Assembly: GCF_001746295.1 (NCBI RefSeq) | Contig: NZ_MJAH01000003.1 | Location: 428,533 to 492,532, forward strand | Direction of reading: 5' to 3' | Origin: Streptomyces sp. LUP47B | Lineage (GTDB): Bacteria > Actinomycetota > Actinomycetes > Streptomycetales > Streptomycetaceae | Length of the DNA: 64,000 bases | Shown here: positions 25,156 through 33,635 of the stretch, piece by piece | Layout of the letters: each line of letters starts with the position of its first letter | Position numbering within the stretch: the first letter of the stretch is position 1 | The notes under the pieces: generated by a model | Database searches by the model: none | The model's input: only the letters and a program-made list of their open reading frames with translations | Told to the model about the DNA's origin: nothing | Made by a program: the position numbers and the translations under genes

Positions 25156-26049
25156 ATGCCGCAGCAGGAGTACGAGACCGTGCGGGCCGAGGTGACGGAC
25201 CGGATCCTCACCGTCACGCTGAACAGGCCCGAGAAACTCAACGCGTTCAACCCCCGGATGATGGCCGACCTTCTCGACGTCCTGGACGCGGCCGACGCCG
25301 ACGACGAGATCCGGGTGATCGTGGTGACCGGTGCAGGCCGCGGCTTCTGCGCGGGCGCCGACGTCAGCTCCGGCGGCTCCTCGTTCGACCACCGCAAGGC
25401 GGGCGCCTGGCACCGGGACACCGGTGGCCGGGTCGCACTGCGGCTCTTCTCCAGCACCAAGCCGGTGATCGCGGCGATCAACGGCCCGGCCGCGGGCGTC
25501 GGGGCCAGCATGACCCTGCCCATGGACATCCGCCTGGCCTCGACCTCGGCGAAGTTCGGCTTCGTCTTCGCCCGTCGCGGCATCGTGCCGGAATCGGCGG
25601 CGAGCTGGTTCCTGCCCCGGGCCGTCGGCATGCAGCGGGCCATGGAATGGGTGGCCACGGGCCGCGTCTTCGGACCGGACGAGGCACTCGCGGCCGGACT
25701 GGTGCGCTCCGTGCACCCGCCCGAGGAACTGCTCCCGGCGGCATACGAACTCGCCCGGGAGATCGCCGACAACACCTCCGCGATCTCCGTCGCCCTCTCC
25801 CGGCAGATGATGTGGCGGATGCTGGGCGAACCCCACCCGATGGCCGCCCACCGGCTCGACTCCCGGATCATGAGCCAGATCGGCGGCGGCCCGGACCCCG
25901 TGGAGGGCGTCCAGTCGTTCCTCGCCAAACGGCCGCCCGAGTTCCCGGGCAAGGTCAGCAAGGACATGCCACCCCTGTATCCCTGGTGGCAGGAAGAGGA
26001 GTTCCGCCCCCTGGAAGAGCCGGCGCCGGCACCGGAGGCCCAGGGATGA
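25156..26049 (+). CDS. Crotonase-family enoyl-CoA hydratase/isomerase
   Basis: 297 residues, longer than usual because of a Pro/Glu-rich C-terminal extension (~262-297). TGAGRGFCAGAD (59-70) forms the oxyanion hole. The first catalytic Glu position is Ser118 (GVGASMTLPMD), but the second keeps Glu146 (RRGIVPESAASW), a pattern common in isomerase-type and 2-ketoacyl ring-opening crotonases. The gene overlaps the GMC oxidoreductase by four bases (ATGA), so the two products probably act in sequence. Confidence 0.88.
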   Translation: MPQQEYETVRAEVTDRILTVTLNRPEKLNAFNPRMMADLLDVLDAADADDEIRVIVVTGAGRGFCAGADVSSGGSSFDHRKAGAWHRDTGGRVALRLFSSTKPVIAAINGPAAGVGASMTLPMDIRLASTSAKFGFVFARRGIVPESAASWFLPRAVGMQRAMEWVATGRVFGPDEALAAGLVRSVHPPEELLPAAYELAREIADNTSAISVALSRQMMWRMLGEPHPMAAHRLDSRIMSQIGGGPDPVEGVQSFLAKRPPEFPGKVSKDMPPLYPWWQEEEFRPLEEPAPAPEAQG

Positions 26050-27647
26050 CGACGTTCGACTACATCGTGGTGGGCGCGGGGTCCGCGGGCTGCGTGCTCG
26101 CGAGCCGTCTTTCCGAGGACCCGAAGACATCCGTACTGCTGATCGAGGCGGGCGGCCGGGACTCCACACCGCTGATCAGGATGCCCAAGGGGTTCGGCAA
26201 GCTGCTGGGTGATCCCCGGTTCGCCTGGCACTACCCGGTCGAGCCGGTGGGCCCCAGCGGCCGCGTCGAGCACTGGGTCCGCGGCCGGACGCTCGGCGGG
26301 TCCAGCTCGGTCAACGGCATGGTCTACAACCGCGGTGACCGCGCCGACTACGACGAGCTGGAACGCCTCGGCAACCCCGGCTGGGGCTGGGACACCATGC
26401 TGCCGGTCTTCAAGCGCATCGAGGACAACGCGCTCGGCGCCTCCGAGGCCCGGGGCGCGGGCGGCCCGCTGCACGTCTCCACCGCACCGGCGCCGGAGCC
26501 GCTCTGCGAGGAGGCGATCGGCGCCGGGACCGGACTCGGCTGGCGCCGGACCGACGACCTGAACGCGAGCGACGACGAACGCATCGGCTATGCGATGGCC
26601 ACCATCAAGAACGGGCGGCGCTTCAGCGCCGCCCGCGCCTTCCTGCACCCCGTCGCGGACCGGCCGAACCTGACCGTCTCGGTGGACACCGTCGTGACGC
26701 GCGTCCTCGCCGAGCACGGCAGAGCCGTCGGCGTGCACACCCGCAGCAAGGGCCTGGAGGCCGACGTCCGGGCCCGGCGCGAGGTGATCCTCTCCGCCGG
26801 CAGCATCGCCACGCCCAAGATCCTCCAGCTGTCCGGCATCGGCCCGGCCGAGACGCTGAAATCGGCGGGCGTCGACGTCCTGGTCGACAGCCCGCACGTG
26901 GGCGGCCGGATGCGCGAGCACCGCTGTTTCGTCGTCCAGTACCGGCTGAAGGACGACCTCGGCTACAACAAGGCGCTGAGCACCCCGCTGCGACAGGCCC
27001 TGTCGGGGGCGAGATACCTGGCCACCCGACGTGGACCGCTGGCCGCGCCCGCCTTCGACGTCATCGCCTTCTTCAAGACCCGCCCCGAGCTCGCCCGGCC
27101 GGACGCGCAGTTGCTCATCGCGCCGGTGTCCCTGCTGCCGGACGTCCCCGGCAAGGAGACCGGCGTGGAACGCGAGCCCGGAGTGATGGGCCTCGGCTAC
27201 ATCCTGCGCCCCACCGCCGAGGGCGGCCTGCACATCACGTCGGCCGATCCCGACGCACCCCTCGCCATCACGCCGAACTACTACGGCTCCGACCACGACC
27301 GCACGGTGGGAACCGCCCTGTTCCGGCGCATGCGGGAACTCTTCGAGACCGAGCCGATCGCCGGCCGGATCACGGCCGAGACACTGCCCGGCCCCGGCGT
27401 CAGCGACGACCAGGACATCATCGACGCCGGTCTCGACCAGGGACGCTGCGGCTACCACGCCATAGGCACCTGCGCCATGGGCCCGGACGAGGAGGACGTC
27501 GTCGACGGCCGGCTGCGGGTACGCGGCATCGAGGGCCTGCGGGTCGTCGACTGCTCGGTCATGCCGACCATGGTGTCCGGAAATCTGAACGCACCGATCA
27601 TGGCCATGGCGTGGCGGGCGGCCGACCTCATCCTGGGGACGGCCTGA
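26046..27647 (+). CDS. GMC-family FAD-dependent alcohol dehydrogenase/oxidase
   Basis: 533 residues. The FAD-binding GAGSAG (10-15) and acidic IEAGG (~33) open the protein; RGRTLGGSSSVNGMVYNRG (~80-98) is the GMC signature. The catalytic pair is the His of GYHAIGTCAMG (~475) and the Asn of SGNLNAPIMAMAWR (~517), as in choline and polyethylene-glycol dehydrogenases. It would oxidise an alcohol to an aldehyde, perhaps feeding the aldehyde dehydrogenase at 12543. No signal peptide is visible, so it is likely cytoplasmic. Confidence 0.92.
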   Translation: MTTFDYIVVGAGSAGCVLASRLSEDPKTSVLLIEAGGRDSTPLIRMPKGFGKLLGDPRFAWHYPVEPVGPSGRVEHWVRGRTLGGSSSVNGMVYNRGDRADYDELERLGNPGWGWDTMLPVFKRIEDNALGASEARGAGGPLHVSTAPAPEPLCEEAIGAGTGLGWRRTDDLNASDDERIGYAMATIKNGRRFSAARAFLHPVADRPNLTVSVDTVVTRVLAEHGRAVGVHTRSKGLEADVRARREVILSAGSIATPKILQLSGIGPAETLKSAGVDVLVDSPHVGGRMREHRCFVVQYRLKDDLGYNKALSTPLRQALSGARYLATRRGPLAAPAFDVIAFFKTRPELARPDAQLLIAPVSLLPDVPGKETGVEREPGVMGLGYILRPTAEGGLHITSADPDAPLAITPNYYGSDHDRTVGTALFRRMRELFETEPIAGRITAETLPGPGVSDDQDIIDAGLDQGRCGYHAIGTCAMGPDEEDVVDGRLRVRGIEGLRVVDCSVMPTMVSGNLNAPIMAMAWRAADLILGTA

Positions 27648-27716
27648 TCACGTATCGGGATATCTGGCCGAAACATTGTCGTAGTGGTTTTGACCTGTTA
27701 GCGTCCGGTCGGCGGA

Positions 27717-27730
27717 CATTCAGCTGAATG
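27717..27730. promoter_or_regulatory. 14-bp palindrome upstream of the GH1-like gene
   Basis: CATTCAGCTGAATG is perfectly self-complementary and lies 31 bp before the ATG at 27762. It also resembles the TTCAGCTAAAT part of the element at 11246. It may be an operator; a TTGACC hexamer lies at 27690-27695 without an obvious -10 partner. Confidence 0.4.
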
Positions 27731-27761
27731 CGCTAAACCATTGACCGCCTGGACGGTAACC

Positions 27762-29177
27762 ATGAGCGATGGTTTCCTGCACGAATCCCTTCGCTGTGCC
27801 GACTGGGGGGTCGCCACCGCGGACACCATCGCGGCGCCACCGCCGCCCCCGCCGGAACGCGGCGGGCACTTCCGGCAGTGGACCGACGACCTCCGGCAGC
27901 TGACCGGCGTCGTCGCGGACACCCACCGCATGGTCGCCGGATGGCCGCAGCTCCAGCCCGACGGCCCGGGCGGCTGGGACCAGGACGCCCTGGACCGCTG
28001 CGACCGGGCGCTGGACGCACTGCTCGCGCAGGGCACCCGGCCCGGTCTCACCCTGCTCGACCGCTCACTGCCGCCATGGCTTGACGCGGCCGGCGGCTGG
28101 CTCTCCCGCGACACTGCCGAGCACTTCGCCGCGTACGCCGCCGAGCTGGGCCGCCGATTCGGCGACCGGGTGGAACGCTGGATCACCTCCACCGACCTCG
28201 CCGGCCCCACGCTCGCGGACCACGTGGCCGGAATGTATCCCCCGAACCGGGGCGCGGGACGGGCCGGACTGCCCGCGGTCCACCACATTCTGCTCGCGAA
28301 CGGACTCGCCACCCAGGCCCTGAGGGCGAGCGGTGCGCGAGGCCGGATCGGCACCACGGTCACCCTCGTGGGCGGCTACCCGGCCACCGACGACCCCTAC
28401 GACCGTCTCGCCCTGGAACGCCTGGAGAGCTGGACCAACCGTCTCTTCCTCGACCCCATGCTGCTCGGCGAGCACATGGTGACCGAGGACGGCGACTCAC
28501 CGGTCGAGGACACCGGCTGCGTGCGCGCCGGCGACCTGGAGACCATCACCACCGAGCAGGACCTGCTGGGCCTGTCCTGGCACACCCCGTTCCGCGTCAC
28601 CGCGCCGGAGAACCTGCCCCGCGTGCTGCCGACGACAACCTGTCTGAGCGCCCTCAACGAGGTCAACCGCCTGCTCGTGGGCCTGGGCTTCGCGATCGTC
28701 CCGTTCGACGACGTGGAGACCACCGCCTACGGCTGGCCGATCATCCCCGAAGGACTCGCCGACGCCGTCGCCGGCCTCTGCGACCTGTACGGCGACGTGC
28801 TGCCGCCGCTGTCCGTCATCGACAACGGCATGGGCGACCTGGACCTCGTCGACGCCACGGGACACAGCGACGACGACCGGCGCCGGGCCCTGCTGCGCGC
28901 TCGGCTGTCCTGGCTCTCCGGACTCACCGCGGCCGGTGTGGAGGTGTGCGGTTACGAGTACTGGTCGGTGCTCGACAACCTGGAGGCCAAGTTCCGCTAC
29001 ACCCGCCTCTACTCGATGGCGGTCCCGGACCACGAGGCCCCGCCGCGTCCCCCGATCCCGTCCGACTGGCTGCGCAGCGGCGCCTTCGCCGGCGCCCCCG
29101 CACCCGAAGCGGGACGGACCACCGGCCTGAGCCTGGTGCCGGCCGCGCCCCGAACTCAGGACGGCGCGACCTCGTAG
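27762..29177 (+). CDS. GH1-fold protein with altered catalytic residues (pseudo-glycosidase candidate)
   Basis: 471 residues from ATG 27762 (a TTG at 27741 would add seven). Layout follows GH1 beta-glucosidases: an N-terminal strand with the CADWGVATA motif, WITSTDLAGP (~140-149) at the acid/base position and SVIDNGMGD (~351-359) at the nucleophile position, then EYWSVLDNLEAKFRYTRL near the C-terminus. GH1 enzymes need NEP and (T/I)ENG; here both glutamates are replaced (TDL and IDNG). It may be non-hydrolytic, a binding protein, or use the Asp residues. It stands alone between the GMC gene and a repeat region. Confidence 0.75.
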   Translation: MSDGFLHESLRCADWGVATADTIAAPPPPPPERGGHFRQWTDDLRQLTGVVADTHRMVAGWPQLQPDGPGGWDQDALDRCDRALDALLAQGTRPGLTLLDRSLPPWLDAAGGWLSRDTAEHFAAYAAELGRRFGDRVERWITSTDLAGPTLADHVAGMYPPNRGAGRAGLPAVHHILLANGLATQALRASGARGRIGTTVTLVGGYPATDDPYDRLALERLESWTNRLFLDPMLLGEHMVTEDGDSPVEDTGCVRAGDLETITTEQDLLGLSWHTPFRVTAPENLPRVLPTTTCLSALNEVNRLLVGLGFAIVPFDDVETTAYGWPIIPEGLADAVAGLCDLYGDVLPPLSVIDNGMGDLDLVDATGHSDDDRRRALLRARLSWLSGLTAAGVEVCGYEYWSVLDNLEAKFRYTRLYSMAVPDHEAPPRPPIPSDWLRSGAFAGAPAPEAGRTTGLSLVPAAPRTQDGATS

Positions 29178-29337
29178 CCAGGCAGCGGAACTCCGTAGCC
29201 CCGCGTCGGGCTCAGGATGCCGGAAGCCTCGTAGCCGGTCCGGACCCCGGGCTCGGGACGGCGGAACCGCGTAGCCAGGCAGCGGACCCCGTAGCCCCGC
29301 GTCGGGCTCAGGATGCCGGAAGCCTCGTAGCCGGTCC
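29174..29337. repeat. Direct repeat of ~67 bp at the convergent end of the GH1-like gene
   Basis: A unit of 68 bp at 29174-29241 recurs almost identically at 29271-29337 (one-base length difference, few substitutions). Each copy contains several CGTAGCC blocks, and partial blocks fill the spacer and follow to 29370. The repeat begins at the stop of the forward gene and runs to the end of the reverse MaoC-like gene, so it fills the convergent junction. Confidence 0.85.
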
Positions 29338-29348
29338 TGGCCCCGCGC

Positions 29349-29849
29349 TCACGACGCCGGAGCCTCGTAGTCCCTGCCGCGGATCAGCCGCACCGGCGTG
29401 TAGACGAGGACGTCCTCGTCCCGCTGGTTGCGCACGGCGATCCGGCTGGTCACCACGCCCCGGCCCGGCTTGCTGGAGGGCCGGGACCCGGTGGTCTCCA
29501 CGACGGCGTACAGGGTGTCGCCGACGTACACCGGGCCCAGCACGTCGAGTTCCATGTGCAGGAAGGCGAGGCCCGTGCCGTGCAGCACGTTCGTCTGCAG
29601 GACGAGCCCTTCGGCGAGGCAGTACGTCAGTCCGCCCGGGACCAGTCGCCCGCTGTAGCCGCCGTCCGCGGCGTGGGAGGCGTCCCAGAAGAGCGGCTCG
29701 GTGAAGCCGCCCCATGTGACGAAGTTGACCAGATCGGTCTCCGTGACGGTGCGGCGGGCGGTCCGGAAGACCTGCCCGACCGGCATCTCCTCATAGGTCA
29801 ACCCCTTGACCAGCAGGGGGGCCTCGGTGGTGGTCTGCTGCGGTGCCAT
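29349..29849 (-). CDS. MaoC-like hotdog protein without the usual hydratase dyad
   Basis: 166 residues of hotdog fold. Hydratase-type MaoC proteins carry GDxNPxHxD; the matching stretch here (~46-56) reads WGGFTEPLFWD, with no Asp/His pair. GLTYEEMPVGQVF (17-29) and LVPGGLTYCLAEGL (~69-82) are standard for the family. It could be a non-catalytic partner of another MaoC chain (as in heterodimeric ChsH1/ChsH2-type hydratases) or a binding protein. It lies 27 bp downstream of a crotonase that also lacks catalytic Glu, in the same reverse operon. Confidence 0.82.
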   Translation of the reverse strand: MAPQQTTTEAPLLVKGLTYEEMPVGQVFRTARRTVTETDLVNFVTWGGFTEPLFWDASHAADGGYSGRLVPGGLTYCLAEGLVLQTNVLHGTGLAFLHMELDVLGPVYVGDTLYAVVETTGSRPSSKPGRGVVTSRIAVRNQRDEDVLVYTPVRLIRGRDYEAPAS

Positions 29850-29876
29850 GTTCGGTTCCTCTCGTACGGTCGGTGG

Positions 29877-30698
29877 TCACAGGTCGAGCGGGTGCTTGTC
29901 GCTGACTCCCTCGAAGTCCGCGGGCCGCTTCTCGCGGTGCGCGGCGAGCCCCTCGACGACCTCGTGCCCGCCGAACCCGAAGAACTCCAGCCCCAGCGAG
30001 GCCTCGAAGATCGGCTGGGCGGTGCGGTACCAGTGGTTGAGGGACCGCTTGGTCCAGCTGATGGCGCTGGTGGGCCCGGCGGCCAGGGCGGTGGCCACGC
30101 GCAGGGCCTCGGTGTGCACCTCGGCGTCGTCAACGCACTTGGACACCAGCCCGATCCGCTCCGCCTCCTCACCGGTGAGCGTCTCGCAGGTCAGCAGGTA
30201 GTACTTGGCCTTGGCCATGCCGCACAGCAGCGGCCAGCAGATGGCGGCATGGTCACCGGCCGCGACGCCGAGCCGCGTGTGCCCGTCGACGATCTTCGCC
30301 GTGCGAGCCGCGATCGAGATGTCCGCGAGCATGCCGATGACGAGCCCCGCCCCGACCGCCGGGCCGTGGATCGCGGAGACCACCGGCTTGGAGCAGTTGA
30401 GCACCCCGTAGACCATGTCCCGCGCCTCCCGCATCACCCGGGCGCGCACCGCGTAGTCCTCGGTCATGGCGTCGATGGAGTCGAAGGTCCCGCCCGCCGA
30501 GAACGCCCGGCCCGCCCCCTGGACGACCACCGCGCGGGTCTCCTGGTCCCGGTCCACGACGGACCAGATGTCGGCGAGTTCGCCGTGCATCCGCGGATCC
30601 ACGGCGTTGAGGTTCGGGGCGTCGAGCACGATCCGCAGCACGCCGGGCGCGGGCCGCTCGAAGGTCAGGCTCGTGAACGGGGCGTAGGGATCGGTCAC
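29877..30698 (-). CDS. Crotonase-family protein lacking the hydratase glutamates
   Basis: 273 residues. [13 protein letters not shown] (61-73) and the helix after [16 protein letters not shown] are crotonase features, but Val120 occupies the first Glu position and the second region reads [15 protein letters not shown] without Glu. It is close in layout to the crotonase at 24270, so the two may share an unusual reaction. The start codon lies 16 bp from the conserved AT-rich element at 30714-30745, so this gene is very likely controlled from it. Confidence 0.86.
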   Translation of the reverse strand: MTDPYAPFTSLTFERPAPGVLRIVLDAPNLNAVDPRMHGELADIWSVVDRDQETRAVVVQGAGRAFSAGGTFDSIDAMTEDYAVRARVMREARDMVYGVLNCSKPVVSAIHGPAVGAGLVIGMLADISIAARTAKIVDGHTRLGVAAGDHAAICWPLLCGMAKAKYYLLTCETLTGEEAERIGLVSKCVDDAEVHTEALRVATALAAGPTSAISWTKRSLNHWYRTAQPIFEASLGLEFFGFGGHEVVEGLAAHREKRPADFEGVSDKHPLDL

Positions 30699-30713
30699 GT
30701 CGCGCTCCTGGTG

Positions 30714-30745
30714 TATTCAGTGTGGATACTATAATTATCTAACTG
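30714..30745. promoter_or_regulatory. Composite 32-bp AT-rich operator/promoter element, copy A
   Basis: TATTCAGT (30714-30721), a 7-nt spacer, then CTATAATTATCTAACTG (30729-30745). The same two blocks with the same spacing recur at 52855-52886, while the spacer differs. It contains a perfect TATAAT in forward orientation and sits between divergent catabolic operons. Confidence 0.7.
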
Positions 30746-30807
30746 TATCGAAGGGTGTGCGGCAAGCAGCCCGCACGTGACGTTGCACGGAGGACGGGAA
30801 GCTCGGC

Positions 30808-31932
30808 ATGGATCTCACCTTCAGCGAGGAACAGGACGAACTGCGCAAGGTCGTCCGGTCGTTCCTCGCCAAGCACTCGGACGAGGCGACCGTGCGCCGC
30901 CTGGCCGGCGACCCGCACGGTCACGACCCCGTCGTCTGGCGGCGGATGGCCGGCGAACTCGGCCTGCAGGGCCTCGCCGTCCCCGAGGAGTACGGCGGCT
31001 CGGGCTTCGGCTACGTCGATCTCGGCATCGTCTTCGAGGAGGCGGGCCGCGCGCTGCTGTGCGGGCCGTACTTCGCGACGGTGGCCCTGGCCGCGGAGGC
31101 ACTGCTGCGCTGCGGCGACGAGCAGGCGCGACGCGACCTCCTGCCGGGCATCGCGTCCGGCGAGACGGTGGCCACGCTGGCGCTCACCGAGGACGGCGGC
31201 CGCTGGGACGAGCAGGGCATCGGGCTCACCGCCGCCCGTGACGGGACGGGCGGCTGGCGGCTGACCGGCGTGAAGACGTACGTCCCCGACGGCCACCTCG
31301 CCGACCTGCTCCTGGTCGCCGCCCGCACCCCCTCGGGCATCAGCCTGCTGGCGGTCGGGACCGCCGACGCACCGGGCCTCACCCGCACCCCTCTCCCGAC
31401 CCTCGACCAGACCCGCAAACAGGCCCGGATCGAGTTCACGGACACCCCCGCCCGCCTCCTGGGCCCCGAGGGCGGGGCATGGCCCGCCCTCGAACGCACC
31501 CTCGCCGGCGCCGCCGTACTCCTGGCCGCCGAACAGGTCGGGGGAGCCGCGGCCGCCCTGGACGCCGCCGTGGAGTACGCCAAGATCCGTGAGCAGTACG
31601 GCCGGCCCATCGGCTCGTTCCAGGGGATCAAGCACAAGTGCGCCGACATGCTCATGGAGATCGAGTCCGCCCGCTCGGCCGCGTACGGCGGCCTGTGGGC
31701 ACTGGACGCGGGCGACGAGACGGAGATCGCGATGGCCGCAGCCCTGGCGCAGGCCTTCTGCTCGGAAGCCTTCACCAAGGTCGCCGCGGACAACATCCAG
31801 GTCCACGGCGGCATCGGCTTCACTTGGGAGCACCCCGCGCACCTGTACTTCAAGCGGGCCAAGAGTTCCGAGGTACTGCTCGGCACACCGTCGTACCACC
31901 GGGAACTGCTCGCCACCCGGCTCGGCATCTGA
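30808..31932 (+). CDS. Acyl-CoA dehydrogenase, beta-type subunit (FadE family)
   Basis: 374 residues. MDLTFSEEQDELRKVVRSF start, EEYGGSGFG (~57), YGRPIGSFQGIKHKCADM (~270) and NIQVHGGIGFTWEHPAHLYFKRAK (~330-353, given in parts). No C-terminal EGT/GGT motif. It is followed 15 bp later by an alpha-type dehydrogenase, the order expected for a heterotetrameric ChsE-like enzyme. First gene of a four-gene forward operon with the 32-bp element 62 bp upstream. Confidence 0.9.
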   Translation: MDLTFSEEQDELRKVVRSFLAKHSDEATVRRLAGDPHGHDPVVWRRMAGELGLQGLAVPEEYGGSGFGYVDLGIVFEEAGRALLCGPYFATVALAAEALLRCGDEQARRDLLPGIASGETVATLALTEDGGRWDEQGIGLTAARDGTGGWRLTGVKTYVPDGHLADLLLVAARTPSGISLLAVGTADAPGLTRTPLPTLDQTRKQARIEFTDTPARLLGPEGGAWPALERTLAGAAVLLAAEQVGGAAAALDAAVEYAKIREQYGRPIGSFQGIKHKCADMLMEIESARSAAYGGLWALDAGDETEIAMAAALAQAFCSEAFTKVAADNIQVHGGIGFTWEHPAHLYFKRAKSSEVLLGTPSYHRELLATRLGI

Positions 31933-31947
31933 GAGGGAGAAGCTGAC

Positions 31948-33126
31948 ATGGAGCTGGACTTCGGGCCCGCGGTACGCGGCTTCCGCGACGAGGTGCGGGA
32001 CTGGTTGGCGGACCACCTCGTGGGGGAGTTCGCCGAGAACCGGGGCGTGGGCGGCCCCACCGACGGCGCGGCCTGGGAGGTCCGCCTCGCCTGGGACCGC
32101 GAGCTGTCCGCCGGCGGCTGGCTGGGCATCGGCTGGCCCCAGGAGTACGGCGGACGCGGGCTCGGGCTGCTCGAGGAGATCGTCTTCGAGTACGAGTACG
32201 CCCGCGTGAACGCCCCGTACCGGGCCACCGTCAACGCGCTCGACCTGCTCGGCCCGATGCTCCTCAAGGTGGGCAGCGACGCTCAGAAGAAGCGTTTCCT
32301 GCCGCCGATCCTCGGCGTCGAGGAACTGTGGGGCCAGGGCTTCAGCGAGCCCGGCGCCGGCTCCGACCTGGCGTCCGTACGCACCCGGGCGGAGCGGGAC
32401 GGCGACCAGTGGGTGGTGAGCGGACAGAAGGTGTGGACGTCCTTCGGCATCCACGCCGACTGGGTCTACGTCCTCACCCGCACCGACCCGCAGTCCGCGC
32501 GGCACAAGGGCCTGAGCATGCTGCTGGTGCCAACGGACCAGCCCGGCGTGGAGATCCGCCCCATCCGCAACCTCGCCGGCCAGGACGAGTTCGCCGAGAT
32601 CTTCCTCTCCGACGCGCGCACCGGCGCCGACATGGTCGTCGGCGAGGTGGGCCAGGGCTGGCGCACCGCGATGGCCACGCTCGGCATCGAGCGCGGCACC
32701 ACGCTGCTGCCCCAGCAGCTCGCCTTCGAGCGGGAGGCCGAGGCGCTGATCGACCTGGCCCGCGAGCGGGGTGCGCTCGACGATCCGATGCTGCGCCGCC
32801 GCATCGTCGACGCCTGGATCTCCGTACGCATCATGCGCACCACCAACCTGCGGACCATCGCCGAACTGACCGCCGGCCGCACGCCTGGCGCGCAGGCCAC
32901 CACCGCGAAGCTGTACGCCTCGACCCGGCACCAGCAACTCGGCCAGCTGGCCACGGAGTTGGCGGGCCCCGCAGGGCAGATCGTCGGCGAGGACTACGGC
33001 CTGGACCGCCGGCAGCGCTCCTTCCTGCTGGCCCTCGCGGAGACGATCTACGGCGGGTCGAGCGAGATCCAGCGCAACATCATCGGAGAACAGGTCCTGG
33101 GTCTGCCGAAGGAGCCGCGCCCGTGA
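31948..33126 (+). CDS. Acyl-CoA dehydrogenase, alpha-type subunit (FadE family)
   Basis: 392 residues. GWPQEYGGRG (~67), FSEPGAGSDLASVRTRA (~132), QKVWTSFG and the C-terminal ETIYGGSSEIQRNIIGEQVLGLPKEP match the larger subunit of actinobacterial steroid-type dehydrogenases. As in the protein at 3414, Gly occupies the place of the Glu in the medium-chain EGT box. Expected to dehydrogenate a branched or ring-bearing acyl-CoA together with the preceding subunit. The NTF2-like gene overlaps its stop. Confidence 0.9.
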   Translation: MELDFGPAVRGFRDEVRDWLADHLVGEFAENRGVGGPTDGAAWEVRLAWDRELSAGGWLGIGWPQEYGGRGLGLLEEIVFEYEYARVNAPYRATVNALDLLGPMLLKVGSDAQKKRFLPPILGVEELWGQGFSEPGAGSDLASVRTRAERDGDQWVVSGQKVWTSFGIHADWVYVLTRTDPQSARHKGLSMLLVPTDQPGVEIRPIRNLAGQDEFAEIFLSDARTGADMVVGEVGQGWRTAMATLGIERGTTLLPQQLAFEREAEALIDLARERGALDDPMLRRRIVDAWISVRIMRTTNLRTIAELTAGRTPGAQATTAKLYASTRHQQLGQLATELAGPAGQIVGEDYGLDRRQRSFLLALAETIYGGSSEIQRNIIGEQVLGLPKEPRP

Positions 33127-33635
33127 CGTCGCTCGAGGAGCGTCTCGATCGCATCGAGTCGCAGCTCGCCATCCAGCAACTGCCCATCCGTTACGCGCTC
33201 GCCGTGGACGGCCGTGACCTGGACGCCTGGGTCGGCTGCTTCCGGCCGGACGTGGACATGGGACGACACGGCCGCGGGCGGACTGTCCTGCGGCAGCACA
33301 TCGAACCCCAGGTGCGGGGCTTCCACCGGTCGGTCCACCAGATCTGCGGTCACCGCGTCGAGTTCACCGGACGGGACACGGCGACCGGCGCGGTCTACTG
33401 CCGGGCCGAGCACGAGGTGGGGGACCGGTGGATCGTGATGGCGATCTGCTACTGGGACGACTATGCGCGCGTGGACGGTGACTGGTACTTCTCCCGGCGC
33501 CGCGAGCGGCACTGGTACGCGGCGGACGTGACCGAGCGCCCTCAGGCGGTGGGATTCAAGGGCTGGGAGGGCGCCGGGGAGCCGGCGCTGCCCGAGGCCT
33601 TCCCCTCCTGGTCGGCCTTCTGGAAGGAAACGTGA
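33123..33635 (+). CDS. SnoaL/NTF2-like protein
   Basis: 170 residues from a GTG overlapping the dehydrogenase stop (GTGA). The N-terminal helix SLEERLDRIESQLAIQQLPIRYA (3-25, in parts) and the cone-shaped alpha+beta domain (~20-145) with VDGRDLDAWVGCFRPDVDM are typical of the SnoaL-like group, which includes ketosteroid isomerases, polyketide cyclases and aromatic-ring dioxygenase beta-like folds. An isomerase or hydratase step on the pathway intermediate is possible; no residue pattern decides it. Its stop overlaps the next ATG (TGATG). Confidence 0.82.
   Translation: MTSLEERLDRIESQLAIQQLPIRYALAVDGRDLDAWVGCFRPDVDMGRHGRGRTVLRQHIEPQVRGFHRSVHQICGHRVEFTGRDTATGAVYCRAEHEVGDRWIVMAICYWDDYARVDGDWYFSRRRERHWYAADVTERPQAVGFKGWEGAGEPALPEAFPSWSAFWKET

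Noticed and set aside
27717..27730. The palindrome as an insertion-sequence end or attachment site
   Set aside because: No transposase or integrase gene and no matching second copy in the window; its position before a start codon fits an operator better.
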